A stretch of DNA of 64,000 bases from Epiperipatus broadwayi. Lineage: Eukaryota; Onychophora; Udeonychophora; Euonychophora; Peripatidae. The stretch lies in contig JAQFVV010006472.1 in NCBI GenBank assembly GCA_028023455.1, positions 448,501 to 512,500 on the forward strand, in the 5' to 3' direction. Of the stretch, positions 37,770 through 50,300 are shown in pieces; position 1 is the first letter of the stretch, and each line of letters opens with the position of its first letter. Position numbers and translations under genes: made by a program. Below the pieces are notes generated by a model. The model saw only the letters and a program-made list of their open reading frames with translations. It ran no database searches and was not told the DNA's origin.

Positions 37770-37935
37770 GCTTTAACTATCAACAATGGCCCACCTCAGC
37801 TGCTAGATTCAAACTCCTACTATCCAAACACTTTATTTGTTTTGGAGTAAACTCTGGGTGCCAGCTATCTATTCAGAAGAATAAACAACGTATTTGATCA
37901 GTAGGCTCATAATCCAGCGCTCGAAACAATCCCAA
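37770..37935 (-). mobile_element. Possible tRNA-like SINE remnant
   Basis: This GC-richer block, read on the minus strand, has GCGCTGGATTATGAGCC (anticodon-arm-like) upstream and AGTTTGAATCTAGCAGCTGA (box-B-like) about 90 bases downstream. The spacing is longer than in a tRNA, so an insertion or mere chance is possible. Confidence 0.25.
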
Positions 37936-37939
37936 AACT

Positions 37940-39050
37940 AGCCCAGTCTAATTTTAATCAGTAATACAATATAGAAAAAGATTTGATAAAAAGAGATTGA
38001 TAAAAAGAATTGACCGACAAAGTTTTAGTTTAAAGACAATTTATTTTAACTTGCATTAACTATACTAAATTTAAATATCTTTTGAATTTTTAACTAACAT
38101 AATATTGGTAATTTTGTCATGCACATTTTAAATTAACACAATTTAATATATCTTATGAAAAAGCAAAATAATATTTGACATTTTAAATTATCTAATATTC
38201 ACAAACACGCACATCAATAGTTCATTTTATGCATGCTTATAAAGTTCAAATTACTTGTCTCTGTAGGATTTACAAATTACAGCGGTGGCTACTACATATA
38301 AATAAAAATAATAAAAAATTTTACCTAGGATTTTTTGGAACATGGATATTGCTTGTTGTTAGCTGCTTCTTATGGAGTATATCTAATAAAGAATATCTAA
38401 CTGGTTAGATTTGATGTTTCTTGAGGAGATTTGATGCTAATCCATTGGTTTTATTCTTGGAGACAGTAGAATATTGATGGAGGATTTCTGAGCTGTTAAG
38501 TAGACATTATTTCATGGGCAGGTCTTGCTGATCTTGTTGGACTAAGGGCTGAAAGAAGATTGTATATTTCCATATAAGATGCTCAGCACTGCATTTCTGT
38601 TTCTGGATACATAATTTAAACAAGACTGACACTGAAAACTAGGCTGAAAACTGAACTCCAATAAAAATCTGGTTATTTATATATGCGAATTGTTTTCATT
38701 TTAATATCCTCCGGCAATAGGTGCAATAGGTGTTGTCAAAATTCCTTTAGTAATTAATCCTATGACAACGTGTTTTTGAAGATTGTTTAATTAGTAATAG
38801 CCATTTCAAAACATGTTGTTTTTATATCCTTAATTAGTACCCCACCACTGTGGTTTTTAAATATATTTCATTTCAATATTTATTTTCATGTGTTTTTTAC
38901 CATCGCACATTTACACACATTTATTCTAATAAACTGGAATGAAAAGAGATTTATATTTTAACTTTTAATTTATAATAATAACACTCTTTAACTTTTAACT
39001 ATGTTTTTCTTTTATGAAAGATTATTTTAATATATTTTTTTAGATAAATT
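37940..39050. other. AT-rich DNA without recognisable gene
   Basis: The stretch 38330-38660 is somewhat richer in G and T, but no frame, repeat or RNA was recognised there. Confidence 0.5.
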
Positions 39051-39580
39051 AGTATGTGCCAATTTCAATATTGGTACAATACCTTGGTCAAATTATTACT
39101 ATATTTTTGGTAAAAAATAACTTGGTATTAAAAGGCAATATGCCTATGTGCTTGAAAAAGATTTTTAATAAATTTGTTTTACCAGTATTTACTTGTGATC
39201 TGAGACTTGAATACTCAACAGAAGAGCAATACAGAGACTTCAGATCACTCAAAGAAATATGGAGAAATGTATATTAAGAGAAACAAGAAGATATTGAAAG
39301 CAAAATACATGGGTGAGAGAAAAACAGGTGTAATTGACATCATTGAAAGAATTTAGAGACTGAAATGGAGTTGAGTTGAACACATAGTTAGAAGAGATGA
39401 TAATAGTTGGGCAGTTGAAACCTTAAACTGGATTCCAAGAGATTATAAAAGACATAAAAATCGATGGCTTATGAGGTAAATTAATGAAATAATGAAGTGT
39501 GGTGTGGAAAAGAGAAGGTAGAGATTTGAGATGGATTAAACTTGGAGAGCCCTTTATCCAGCTATTGATCAATAATGACA
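39050..39580 (+). mobile_element. RTE-type LINE, 3' end only
   Basis: The plus-strand frame begins with VQYLGQIITIF, continues with MCLKKIFNKFVLPVF, TEEQYRDFRSLKEIW, then in other frames RLKWSWVEHIVRR and WAVETLNWIPRDYK. It closes with a counterpart of the QSIDNG terminus seen at 13157 (CAGCTATTGATCAATAATGA). It matches the C-terminal third of the 13.1-14.6 kb element. At least three frameshifts make it dead. It ends in (TA)n at about 39580. Confidence 0.8.
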
Positions 39581-39593
39581 TATATATATATAA

Positions 39594-40482
39594 GTGAATG
39601 CTTGCTCTGATGTTTATGTAAACAAAAAACTATGCTTGATGGTATTTTTCGTAGAACGCCATCTATTGTCATAAATACAAGCGTCAGCAAGTTTTTAACT
39701 TGTGTTTTTTTGTTTTTCATAAATGTACCTTTGAGGTCTTTCTTGCAATGATATATATTGCAGAGGCTTCTAATATGTGGTGATGCTGAACTGAGATCAG
39801 ACCCATGTAGCTATCTGGCTTGCTAAGCTGAGTTTGAAGACATTACATGTCTAAGAGATTCACGCTTGCAAGCTGAATAGAAACTGTTTCATAAATGCTC
39901 AGAGTTTGTGTTTAGATCTATTTTCTTATTCCTGTCCTTCACTGACGATAGCAAATAGCTTGAAATCATGATCTGAAGGTGGAAATTAAAGTTAGAGATA
40001 GTGAATGCTTGCTCTGACATTTATGTAAACAAAAAACTACACTTGCGTTTTTCGTAGAACGCCATCTATTGTCATAAATACAAGCGTCAGCAAGTTTTTA
40101 ACTTGTGTTTTTTTGTTTTTCATAAATGTACTTTTGAGGTCTTTCTTGCAATGATATATATTGCAGAGGCTTCTACTATGTGGTATGCTGAACTGAGATC
40201 AGACCCATGTAGCTATCTGGTTTGCTAAACTGAGTTTGAAGACATTACGTGTCTAAGAGATTCACGCTTGCAAGCTGAATAGAAACTGTTTCATAAATGC
40301 TCAGAGTTTGTGTTTAGATCTATTTTCTTATTCCTGTCCTTCACTGATGATAGCAAATAGCTTGAAATCATGATCTGAAGGTGGAAATTAAAGTTAGAGA
40401 TAGTGAATGCTTGCTCTGACGTTTATGTAAACAAAAAACTAAGCTTGACGGTGTTTTTCGTAGAACGCCATCTATTGTCATA
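39594..40482 (+). repeat. Tandem repeat, about 405-bp unit, 2.2 copies
   Basis: Units start with GTGAATGCTTGCTCTGA at 39594, 40001 and 40403; the third stops after TCTATTGTCAT near 40481. The copies are nearly identical apart from scattered single-base changes and small indels, so the duplication is fairly recent. The unit is richer in GC than the neighbourhood and contains GTAGAACGCCATCTATTGTC and CAAGCGTCAGCAAG. No ORF spans a unit. Confidence 0.95.
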
Positions 40483-40506
40483 TATACATATGATATTAAT
40501 AGTCAT

Positions 40507-40576
40507 AGTACTGTGCAATAAATATTTTAAATGCTCTTTTATCCAGCATAAGAAAATAATTAACAAGAAAAAAGCA
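40507..40576 (+). repeat. Dispersed repeat, copy 1
   Basis: The block (ACTGTGCAATAAAT, CTCTTTTATCCAGC, AAGAAAAAAGCA) matches 46069-46135 in order and spacing, with about one change in six bases. Both copies lie within 30 bases of a TA-rich tract. Confidence 0.7.
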
Positions 40577-40777
40577 GAATCATTTGTTAATATAGAGTCT
40601 TATCTGAAGCATTTTCATTAGAGAGAATGAATATTTAAATCAATCATGCAATGTATATATAAATATGTTTCAAATTGATTTATTTTAATAAATACCATTC
40701 CTGAGAATGTTCTAAATTTAAACCTTGTCAACAATGTTTTAAATAAGTGAAAATATGTAATATATTACCTTCTATGC

Positions 40778-40780
<3 letters not shown>

Positions 40781-40859
<79 letters not shown>
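40781..40859. repeat. (AT)n microsatellite
   Basis: A long AT tract ends at the TGTAACCCC junction at 40860. Confidence 0.95.
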
Positions 40860-40862
<3 letters not shown>

Positions 40863-43847
40863 AACCCCTCACCACCGATCACTATCACTAACAAATACCT
40901 GGGGATGACAATTCTATGGATCATAGAATAAAATATGGAACTAATCTTATTTTAAAACTATCAATGAGGCTCTTAATAAAGTTCTACTTTGACCTAGCTC
41001 AGTTGAAGGATACAGAGGTCTATGAGGTGTAAAATGTACATTAGATGTGGGAGAAAATATTATAAGTAATAGGACTAAAACATCTATTTAATTCTAAAAT
41101 AAATAAGAATTAAATTGGTAAAATTCTACCATCTAAATTTAACAAATTATAATTTATACTTCACCTCCTCCCATCATCCACATACATTGAACAACCTCTG
41201 CCATATTAAAAAATTAAACTAATAAATAAAATGTAAAATTTAGAAACTATAATATATAACAAGTTGGATCTGAACTTAAACTAAACCTATCATTACTAAA
41301 TTTTTAATTATACACTAATCTAATCTAATTAACTGAATTAATATTTAATCTAAATAAATAATTGAATATCTCAGGAAAACTATTTATGGCATGGCTTAAT
41401 CTAAAATCTCTACCTCTCAACAACTATTATTTAATATTATGACAGTAATGGAATAAATTAAGCGATACCCTAACAAAATAATGCTAGTTAGATAATAAAA
41501 TAAATCGGGCACATTTTGATTTCAATTCATTATCTAAACAATAACTGAATGATAAACCTTTAGAGAATTCGTAACTAATTAACATTTCATACAGTGTTTG
41601 AATCAAGGAAATCAATATCATCATATCTGAATATGTTCATCATTAAATTAAATTAAATGGACAATCATATCATATTATATAAAATAAATGTGAGCATGTG
41701 TGGAAATACGAAACATGAATGAATGTTAAAGAAGAATCCTGAATACAGTTTGGAATCATAAAATATTTATTACAACAAAAATATAGTTAAATAAACATTT
41801 AATTTCTTTACAATTAAAGTTTTGGATGTATTAGCATCAGTGGTTGAAAACCTACATAATAGCAGAAATTACAAGATAATTTTCTAACTTCTTATCTGAT
41901 ACATTTAGTCTATTAAGTCACTTTGATTGACTTATGGCAACACATTATATCTTTAACCCTAAAGAATAAACTAAAATACAATCTTTATATTTTATTGCAA
42001 AATTGGTTTTCATTTATCAGTCCCTTCTGATAAACATGTGGAACTGAAATAATATAGCCTTACATTTCTGGCAATCAACTACAGAATTTATTTTATATTC
42101 GAGATCTTGTCTTTTATAAAACTCTTAAATTATTAATTAATTTAATAAATCTATAACAAACATCATATGTTAAATATTTCAATTACATTGTAAAATAAAA
42201 CTAAAATCTTGGCATTTTTACTTTAAAAGGCACATTAACTAAAATAAGGGATTTGAACCTAAGAATCAACACAAAATAAGATTAAATTATACTTTACAAA
42301 ATGGAAATAATTCTATCAATTAGCTATGTTTATCTTTGCAAAACAGAAATGAATAATGCTATTAATTAATTATGATTTGTCTTCTTTGCTTGCTTATACC
42401 AGTTATGATTAAATATTATGGAAGCTGATGATATGAAATTTAAAATGATAAATGCAAAATGATTGAAGTTATACATTAATGATGGATTTTTTTATAAATG
42501 TTAAATTAGTACTTTATATCTGTATCTGCATTATGCTGTGTGTCATACACTAAATAATTAATACTAATCAATTCAATCGGTTTACTTATGAATGTGTCAA
42601 TAAATCATAATATGGACAATGACAATGGACCAAACAAGCTTCAGCATTAATTCTAACACAGCTGTTTTATGAGAAAATCAATTCTACTTTTATTCTTCTT
42701 TTTATCAATAACTTAGCTGGCACATGGCTATGAGTAAGATGAAAGCATTCTACAAGCACATAGGATAAAAGATTTTCGCAATTCTAATTTCATAACTAAC
42801 ATGACAATAACTCCCAAGTCTACTGCTGAGACTACATAAACTGGTGGGAATAAATCTCATCACCAAAACATCAGGGAGGTAAAATACTGGGCTTCCCATA
42901 TCCTAATTCATAATATCAAATATCAAAACTGGAGGATTCAATCCACTCCTATCAAATACTTCTATAACAAAGGGATTTTCTCTATCCCATAAGATATATT
43001 AGGCAATCTACCATATCAAATATTCAAATAACAAGAAAAAGAGATTATTCGATCCCATAAGACACAATAAAATATCATTAACTTTTACTACAAATAGCCA
43101 CTAAACACTTTTCTTATCAAACATAATAAAGAACAATAAACTCATGTTTAAAAAAATTCTAATCTATCAAATTTGAATAGTCCATTCCCATCCTCCGAAA
43201 CCGATATACTTTATATCATTTTACTTGCAAATTACACATTATTATAGTTGAGTTTTATGATATACACACATATATAAGCATAATAATACAGACAATTCAA
43301 ATCCCAATAGGTAAAGAACTACTGTAAAAATATTAATTACTAACTGTAAACACAATAATAGGTAAACATTTCATATCTGATATAATATTCATAACTTAAA
43401 AATATATTAATTACAGTTGAGAAACAAGGCAATAATTTCTATTGGCAATGTAAGACAAAATAATCTTTTTATAGTGCATTTATACTAGCACAAATCCAAA
43501 GCAAAAGTTTGACTTAGATAATTAATGAAACTTTATGTTCTAGGTTAAATAATTATTGAAAATAATGATTTTCTAATCTATTAAAAAAAAACGCAAAGAT
43601 ATATTATAGATTTTATGTAATGAAACTCTTTTAAAATAATTGTTCACCCCTTTTAACCTTGAATGGACACCTCCCTCATGTGTTGATACTACGAACACAC
43701 GATAAACCTTATACTAAAATAATAATATAAAAAATACCTTGCATAATATTTCCCATATTATACATTCCATGAGATGTTCTAGAAGACATAATAAATATAA
43801 TAATAAAAATAATAAAATCATAAAACAACCTTTATATTATCTACATA

Positions 43848-43950
43848 CTAAATACAATTAAATAACAAATAAATAAAGTTCTTGTTTTTCTCTTCTGGGT
43901 TGAAAATGAAAAGTTTGTTGCAGTTTATACATGACATCCCTTGGTCATGT
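43848..43950 (-). CDS. Candidate exon with a CxxC pair, unknown protein
   Basis: On the minus strand a pyrimidine-rich tract ending TTTCAG (AG at 43951-43952) is followed by an open frame reading HDQGMSCINCNKLFIF, with a CX2C pair, up to a stop at 43848. The acceptor is the best-looking one in this region. It may be the last exon of a gene whose other pieces are at 44196-44321 and 44478-44780, but intron phases between the pieces do not fit simply. Confidence 0.3.
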
Positions 43951-44195
43951 CTGAAATAATAGTAATAATAATAAGCACACAGAGATAAATATTGACAAAA
44001 ACAACACATTTCTGCAGGAAGACAAATAACAATATTATTTTGACTCCAGTATAGTGCATTTAATGTTCCTAGCTGAGCTAATGAAATTGCTATCAATGTT
44101 ATATAAATGAAATAATAATTCACATTTCATTTATAAAATATATTAGGCATTTATTTCATATTTCTTTTTCAGAGACATTCATAAAACATCTATAA

Positions 44196-44321
44196 TTATT
44201 TGAACTGATAACACCTATTTAACTTTCTGTTAGCTGGTTGGCAATATTCTATATGAGAAATTCCATAGCAAATAAGAGGACAATTAAAGCAATAAAAGTC
44301 ATATTCAGTTTCATCGTTTTT
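44196..44321 (-). CDS. Candidate exon with several cysteines, unknown protein
   Basis: After a TTTTAG acceptor-like site (AG at 44322-44323) the minus-strand frame reads KNDETEYDFYCFNCPLICYG, then HIEYCQPANRKLNRCYQ, and stops at 44196. The Cys pattern CX2CX3CX8C suggests a metal-binding or disulphide-rich segment. The neighbouring segments on the same strand also look like protein. Not recognised. Confidence 0.3.
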   Translation of the reverse strand, partial: KNDETEYDFYCFNCPLICYGISHIEYCQPANRKLNRCYQFK

Positions 44322-44477
44322 CTAAAACCATTTCTTATAGTAGTTGGGAAAAATAATTAAATACTTAGTTGAATTATGCGTTTAGTCTTATTTTCTAATA
44401 GGCATAAAAAATTATAAATAGTCAGGCAAGTATTTTAATAAAATGATAATAAAATAAATGATTCCTATGCATCTTTC

Positions 44478-44780
44478 TTAACCTTTTTCTTTATAACTAG
44501 CACAAAATTTATCATAAGGAGTTCTTGAGAGACTTAATAATAGTTTGCATATTTTTCTGACATTATGAAGATATGCACATGTTGCAGTTGTTCCCTTAAT
44601 ACTATCATTAAAAATTAAGAAGAATAATTTTGAAAAATAAACAAACATTCTTCTGTCTTCTTCACCAGTAAGAATACAATTTAAATAAAATGATTTTGAA
44701 ATATAATTATGTACTTCCATTCCATTCTTCATCTTACTAATTAATTTTAAATACGTAATAATGTAGATACACTCATGCAT
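44478..44780 (-). CDS. Protein-like segment of unknown function
   Basis: This is the most protein-like unexplained frame in the window: 100 codons with balanced composition and no low-complexity sequence. It includes SKMKNGMEVHNYISKSFYL, LTGEEDRRMFVYFSKLFFL, TTATCAYLHNVRKICKLL and LSLSRTPYDKFC. A possible acceptor (TTAATTAG) lies near 44734, just before KMKNGMEV, and a possible donor (AAG/GTTAAG) just before the stop. A further fragment with LPKKTTNSDSLLIELQ lies upstream at 44956-45018. It resembles none of the LINE or PLE proteins here. It could be a host exon, a relic of an unidentified transposon, or an old viral relic; I cannot choose. Confidence 0.35.
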   Translation of the reverse strand: MHECIYIITYLKLISKMKNGMEVHNYISKSFYLNCILTGEEDRRMFVYFSKLFFLIFNDSIKGTTATCAYLHNVRKICKLLLSLSRTPYDKFCASYKEKG

Positions 44781-45961
44781 TTAAAATAATGATTGAGAAT
44801 TCTGAAACTGTTAATTAAAAATAGAGATTAATGTACCTTTAGGTTGTTCACTCAAACATTATCCCAAAACTTTTTAGTACTTTAAACTTTCAACTTAGCT
44901 TTTTTTTTTCTTGGAAGAATAGGCTTTTTAATAAAATTGTACTATGAAGCTTTGTTTAGATAATACTTTGAAGTTCTATCAGTAGAGAATCTGAGTTAGT
45001 AGTCTTCTTTGGTAGTTCTTTTTAGTAGTTCCCTGTATAATTATCTTTAACTCTTTTTATAGCACTCAAAAAAAAAATTACCCAGCATTTATTCTTCCAA
45101 TCTAGAGTCATTTAAAAGTTCAAAATTTATCAGACAGAGACTAAGAATTAATTTATGCAAGAAACTTTCTTGGAGAAAAAAAAATAGAAACACACACAAA
45201 AAAATTATTTTGTCTTTTAAATAAATAAAAAAATATTAAATATTAAATTGAACTAAGAATTAAATATTCTGTACTCTTAAAGTAACAGAATAAAATTAAT
45301 AATTATTTTAACAAATAAAATATTTTACAGCATATTTTTTTTGCTTAATAATTCACCAGTCAAGTGATCCATCAATTCATTTTAAAAGATAATTAATCTG
45401 GTTTTTAAACTAGTAATGGTAAAATTAAATATTTGGATATGAGATATGATATTTGATGGTTTCATGAAACATATGAGTGAAAAATGAAGTTGTATAATGA
45501 TACAGACATAAATGAATATTTACAAATAATGTACTATAGGTATTAAACTGATGTGACTGAAATGACAAATTTAATGATGATGAGTTAAAATATTTCACTG
45601 TTTATACTATAGAATAAAATATGAAAAGCAAGTGAACTAGAGAATCACTCTAACAAATCTTAATACTGTTCTGTAAACAAATAAGACCAATTAAAATCAA
45701 CCTAAATTGAACTAACTACTTTTGTGACAAGCCACCCCCCTTATCCTATCATTTATTATACCCTAAAGTAAGATATTACACATCTAATAATTTTCAAATT
45801 ACACCTATAAATAGTTTTAATCATAGTTTTAAATCTTTACTAAAAAAAATTTTAAATTTCACGTTATTTCTTTTTTTTTAAAATAAGATAATATCAGATG
45901 TTACTGATATAATACCATACAATTACAAATAATATTTCTGGTGCCAAACTAGAAGGTCACA

Positions 45962-46054
<93 letters not shown>
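45962..46054. repeat. (AT)n microsatellite ending in (AC)n
   Basis: A long AT tract follows the GGTCACA junction and passes into ACACACAC. Confidence 0.95.
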
Positions 46055-46068
46055 AGATTAAGACAAGC

Positions 46069-46135
46069 CACTGTACAATAAATGTTTATATACTCTTTAA
46101 CCTAGTGTAAGAGAATAATTAAGAAGAAAAAAGCA
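46069..46135 (+). repeat. Dispersed repeat, copy 2
   Basis: Matches 40507-40576 (CACTGTACAATAAATG, CTCTTTAACCTAG, AAGAAAAAAGCA) and lies about 15 bases after an (AT)n/(AC)n tract. Confidence 0.7.
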
Positions 46136-46724
46136 ACCTCTTTTCTTATGTTTCATTTATTAATATATTAATAATATATTAAAAATTAAGAAATAAGGTA
46201 GAAAAATTATTATACAGTTAATATGTTGCCCTGACTATGATCACAATGATAATCCATATATGTTGATTAGGTTTTGATCTGACACTGATAGATTATTATT
46301 TAGTATTTAAAATCATTAAACCCAACCCTGGTCATATGATGTTATAAGAGAGTAGTTATGGTTAAGATGAGTGAATCATCATCTTAAATATAGCTGAGAG
46401 GGAACAAATGATGATTTTATATGGATACTATTTGTAAAAAATATAATGCATGGAAAGTCCTGATTCAGGATACAAGAATATTTTTGATAAAATATCATAA
46501 TTATTGTTCATGAATAATAATAGATAATGATTTGAAAATTTCTTGATCATTTTATATTCATTCATGATTATTGTCATCTTTAAATTATTTTCACTTATTT
46601 TAGTTTATTAGCATATTATTCCATTATATATTTATAATGGTTGATCTATAATATATTTATGAAATACACTAACACGTAAAAACTTATAATACACATTTTG
46701 AAAGTACATCAATTTAATAGACTG

Positions 46725-46961
46725 TAATGAACTATAGAAAATAATAATCTTTTCCTCACAAGCATTTTTGAACATTGGTGTTCAATCTACAAAGATTCTC
46801 TTGCCCTAGCCATAAAATAGAGACTTTAAGGAAATAAGACTGCTGCTCTTATTTCCTTAAAGTCTCTATCTTTTGGCTGGAGTGGGAGTATCCTTGCAGA
46901 TTGAAAATCAAGGTTCAATAGCACTTGTGAGGAAAGGATGATTACTTTCTATAGTTCATTA
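46725..46961. repeat. Foldback element, arms about 110 bp
   Basis: TAATGAACTATAGAAA at 46725 pairs with TTTCTATAGTTCATTA ending at 46961. Pairing continues inward with scattered mismatches to a small loop near 46840-46850, next to GACTTTAAGGAAATAAGA. It has no internal unique DNA and no ORF, consistent with a snapback MITE. Confidence 0.85.
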
Positions 46962-47077
46962 TAATTTAAAATCATAAATCCAGTGATAGTTTGAATGGTT
47001 TAAATGTATTCATCATGCATTTTATCTTATTCATAAAAAAAATTTATATTGGTCATTATCTATTAATATATAAATTT

Positions 47078-47354
47078 AAAACAGGTGACCTCTCTATACA
47101 ATATTACCACTCAGCACAAGGCAGAGTAATCAATGGATGCCAGAAGGCTTGGGCATAAATTCCCATCTAGTACAACTCATCCAATATCCCCAGACTAGTT
47201 TCTGGCTTGTGGCCTTCATCAGTAAGGAGCCTTGGATCTGAGAATAATGCACCTAGATCTTACAATAGGAATTTTATGCACAAGCCTTCTATCATCCATT
47301 GATTACTCTGGCTTGCACTGAGTAACAGTACTGTATGGAGAGTTTTGCCTGTTT
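47078..47354. mobile_element. MITE-like element with about 85-bp inverted repeats
   Basis: The left arm (AAACAGGTGACCTCTCTATA..., 47078-47165) and right arm (...TATGGAGAGTTTTGCCTGTTT, 47265-47354) are imperfect reverse complements. Both contain AGAGTAATCAATGGATG or its complement. They flank about 95 unique bases that are GC-richer (CCAGACTAGTTTCTGGCTTG). Too short to code; if it is a DNA element it would depend on a transposase from elsewhere. Confidence 0.75.
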
Positions 47355-47359
47355 TAATA

Positions 47360-50300
47360 ATATTTATAAGCAAGCATAAGAAATGGTGATCATGTGATGA
47401 TATATAGATTTATTAATATTTGAAATAAAAGTATAGCTAGGAAGAATATGATTATATTGTCTATAATTTAATTTAGATTATATGCACATTTATAATATAT
47501 TTGTGACATTTTAAATTTACTATATTTACGCCAAATCTTTTAAAAATGATATTGGAGTTCTTATAATATTGATTACTTTTTGGAATTAATAAAAAAAAAT
47601 GGTTTGTAATTTTAGCTTGAAAATTAAATAGCGATTTACATTTGTTTTATTTTAAATACAAGTATCTTTTTTATACCTGGAGTCTAGATATAATATAGAT
47701 TTAAACACAGTGGATGGCTGAAGGGGCTTGAAAGTATGTGTTCAAATTGCCTATGTTATATAAATTTGTTTTATAAAAGTAGAGTTGTTATTATTTTAAT
47801 ATTTAAATATAATTTAAATGTGTAATGTTCTAGGTAATTATTAAGTAAATAGATTTTTACTCCCATAAACTAAGAGTACAATTAGGTATTTGTGTGATTG
47901 GCTGGAATGATCTTATGTTAATGGAAAAATCTAGCTATGTTGGGAAATTTATATTTTATGGATTACATTCTATGTGATTTTTATAAATAATATATAATTA
48001 AGTGTGAAAAATAAAACACATTTAAATATTTGCTCGCCTAATATTATTCCAAATCAAAACATCTCTTGATGGCACTCATCATAATGATGATTGTGGTTTT
48101 TTATTCATTTTTTCAAAATATCCAGATTTGTATAAACTCCTTCAAGCTAAATTGAATGTAAAAAAAAAACAATGTGCATATAGTAATATGCTTTATTATA
48201 ATGAAAAACGCATGATAGACTAATACATAATTATTACCAATTTAATATACATATATGCCCACACATGACAAATTTGTGAAACACTGGAATAAAACTCCAA
48301 TATATTTTACATTTTTAAAAGCATTGAAATGTTACAGGTGTGACCATATGAATTACCAAAAATTTATGAGCTCATAGGGTAAAATAAAATTAATTATTGT
48401 AAAAATATATCTAGCATTTAATATGAATCAGATTTTTCAATATGAACACGTTTTGAAAGCCTACATGCTGTATTATAGTTGAGACAAAAATTATTTTTTA
48501 ATTTTTTTCTAATTTTTTTTTTTTTTTTACAATAAATCAATATTCTTTTTTATTTAATTCATACATTTATTTTTAATTTGTATGATTTTATTTAACACAT
48601 ACAATATTTTTGTTAAATTTTCAGCTCTGAACAGTTATCTAGGGTGTCTATATATATAAAGTTAGAATATGCATGACTCTATGCTCGAATTAATACAATA
48701 AATATTACAATAAACTTTTTTTAATATATATATATTATTTAAAAGTCTCAGATTAATATATTTTCTTGTCCATCGCTAATAACTTAACTTCTATAATTTA
48801 AATTCTCTAAGGATTGATTTTAGCTCAGAGTTAATATCTTGAAGAAAAAATGTCTGGGAAGTGAAATTCTAAAATCGTTAATAGCAATAAGTCTTCGCTC
48901 AAGAACTTTAATAAAATTAACTATGATAAATTAAGTTACTTTTTTAAAACTTTTAATTCGTATATGAGTTTTAAAACGATGACACTGTTGCTTTTGTTAC
49001 TTTCCATAAATAATTGAACTTAACCCTAAATTTAGAAAAATCTTTAAGAACAGACATACATCAAAAAACGATCAAAATCTCTTTACAAAATTTCGCTACG
49101 CGAATATAGAAATTAATAATAATATGTTGGGAAAATAAAGTTATACACAATAAAATAAAGGAAAAATATTAAAAAGTTATATCAATTAAAAATTACAAAA
49201 ATAAAAAATCTGAATTATAATTAGAGATAAAGATTGAGAATCAAGTTTTAAAGAGAACTAAAAAAAGTATAAAAATAAATTTAAAAAAATATATCTTATT
49301 AATAATAGTAAAAAAATTAATCAATTAGACCCGTTTAGATTGGAAATATAGGATGATACTGAGTAGTATTTTATCTTTTAGTGTTTTCTATTTTATTTTT
49401 TTTCAATTTCATTAGCATTTTTACAAAAATAATGATTATGTTTAGTTTATATAAAAGGGTTATTAATTTTGAAAAAAAAAAACGTTGGTAATAATTTACA
49501 ATTAACTTTAAGCAGACAGGAATTTAATAGTAAGATCTCTGAACTTTAAAATGTCAGCTGTATGCTTAAATAATTTTATATAAATAATTTTTAAATAATT
49601 ACGTTAAGGTGTTTGTTTATGTAATATTTTATATTCTTTGTTACTAGTATTTTAAGTTATATAATTGGACAATACTTTTTTGCTTGTACATCAACTATTC
49701 TAAACTAAACTGAAAACTATTTATTATCAAAATTACTATCTGTTATTAACAAAATTTTAAAGACTATCAATTATATATGTTGACTTGCCTTCCAAATAAA
49801 AGTTTGAAGTTGATACATTATACTAATAAGACATTAGTCATGTCACACGTGATAGAAACTTACATATAAAATTAGTTGCTGTTGACATAAAATTACCTGT
49901 ACTTTAAAGTGAATTATTAGTACTGAAAGACTTAAACAGTTAATTTTACAATGAAGATAGAAAATATAATATTTATAAATTAAATATAAATTTTCTTTTC
50001 TACTTAGTAAGTGTTTCTAACATTGAGGTAATGTTTTCTCAAATTTTAACGGTTAATATAAGAAAATGGTTAAATTGTTAAATGCAATTAGCGAACACTT
50101 ACTGATAATTTAAAAAAAAAAAAAAGAAAATTGAAAATCTATAAATAAACATATTATTTTTTCAGAAACAAATATTAAAAAATAAGACATAAAATTATCG
50201 ATTTTTTTTTACCTTGATAATATTGAGACAAAAATTTAAACAAAAATACAATTATTAATCGAGGCACGTTAAATTATTTTTTATAATTCTAACACTTAAA

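Larger units (their letters stand above)
40860..45961. mobile_element. 5.1-kb segment with TGT...ACA ends between (AT)n tracts
   Basis: The left end is TGTAACCCCTCACC directly after (AT)n and the right end is AGAAGGTCACA directly before (AT)n. Read inward, the ends are TGTAACC and TGTGACC. The frame of ends plus AT-rich target is the same as at 18752-23006. Most of the interior is AT-rich with short non-coding repeats near 42.95-43.07 kb; minus-strand protein-like segments lie at 43.85-45.02 kb. No transposase, RT or integrase was recognised. The two ends could also belong to unrelated insertions. Confidence 0.3.
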
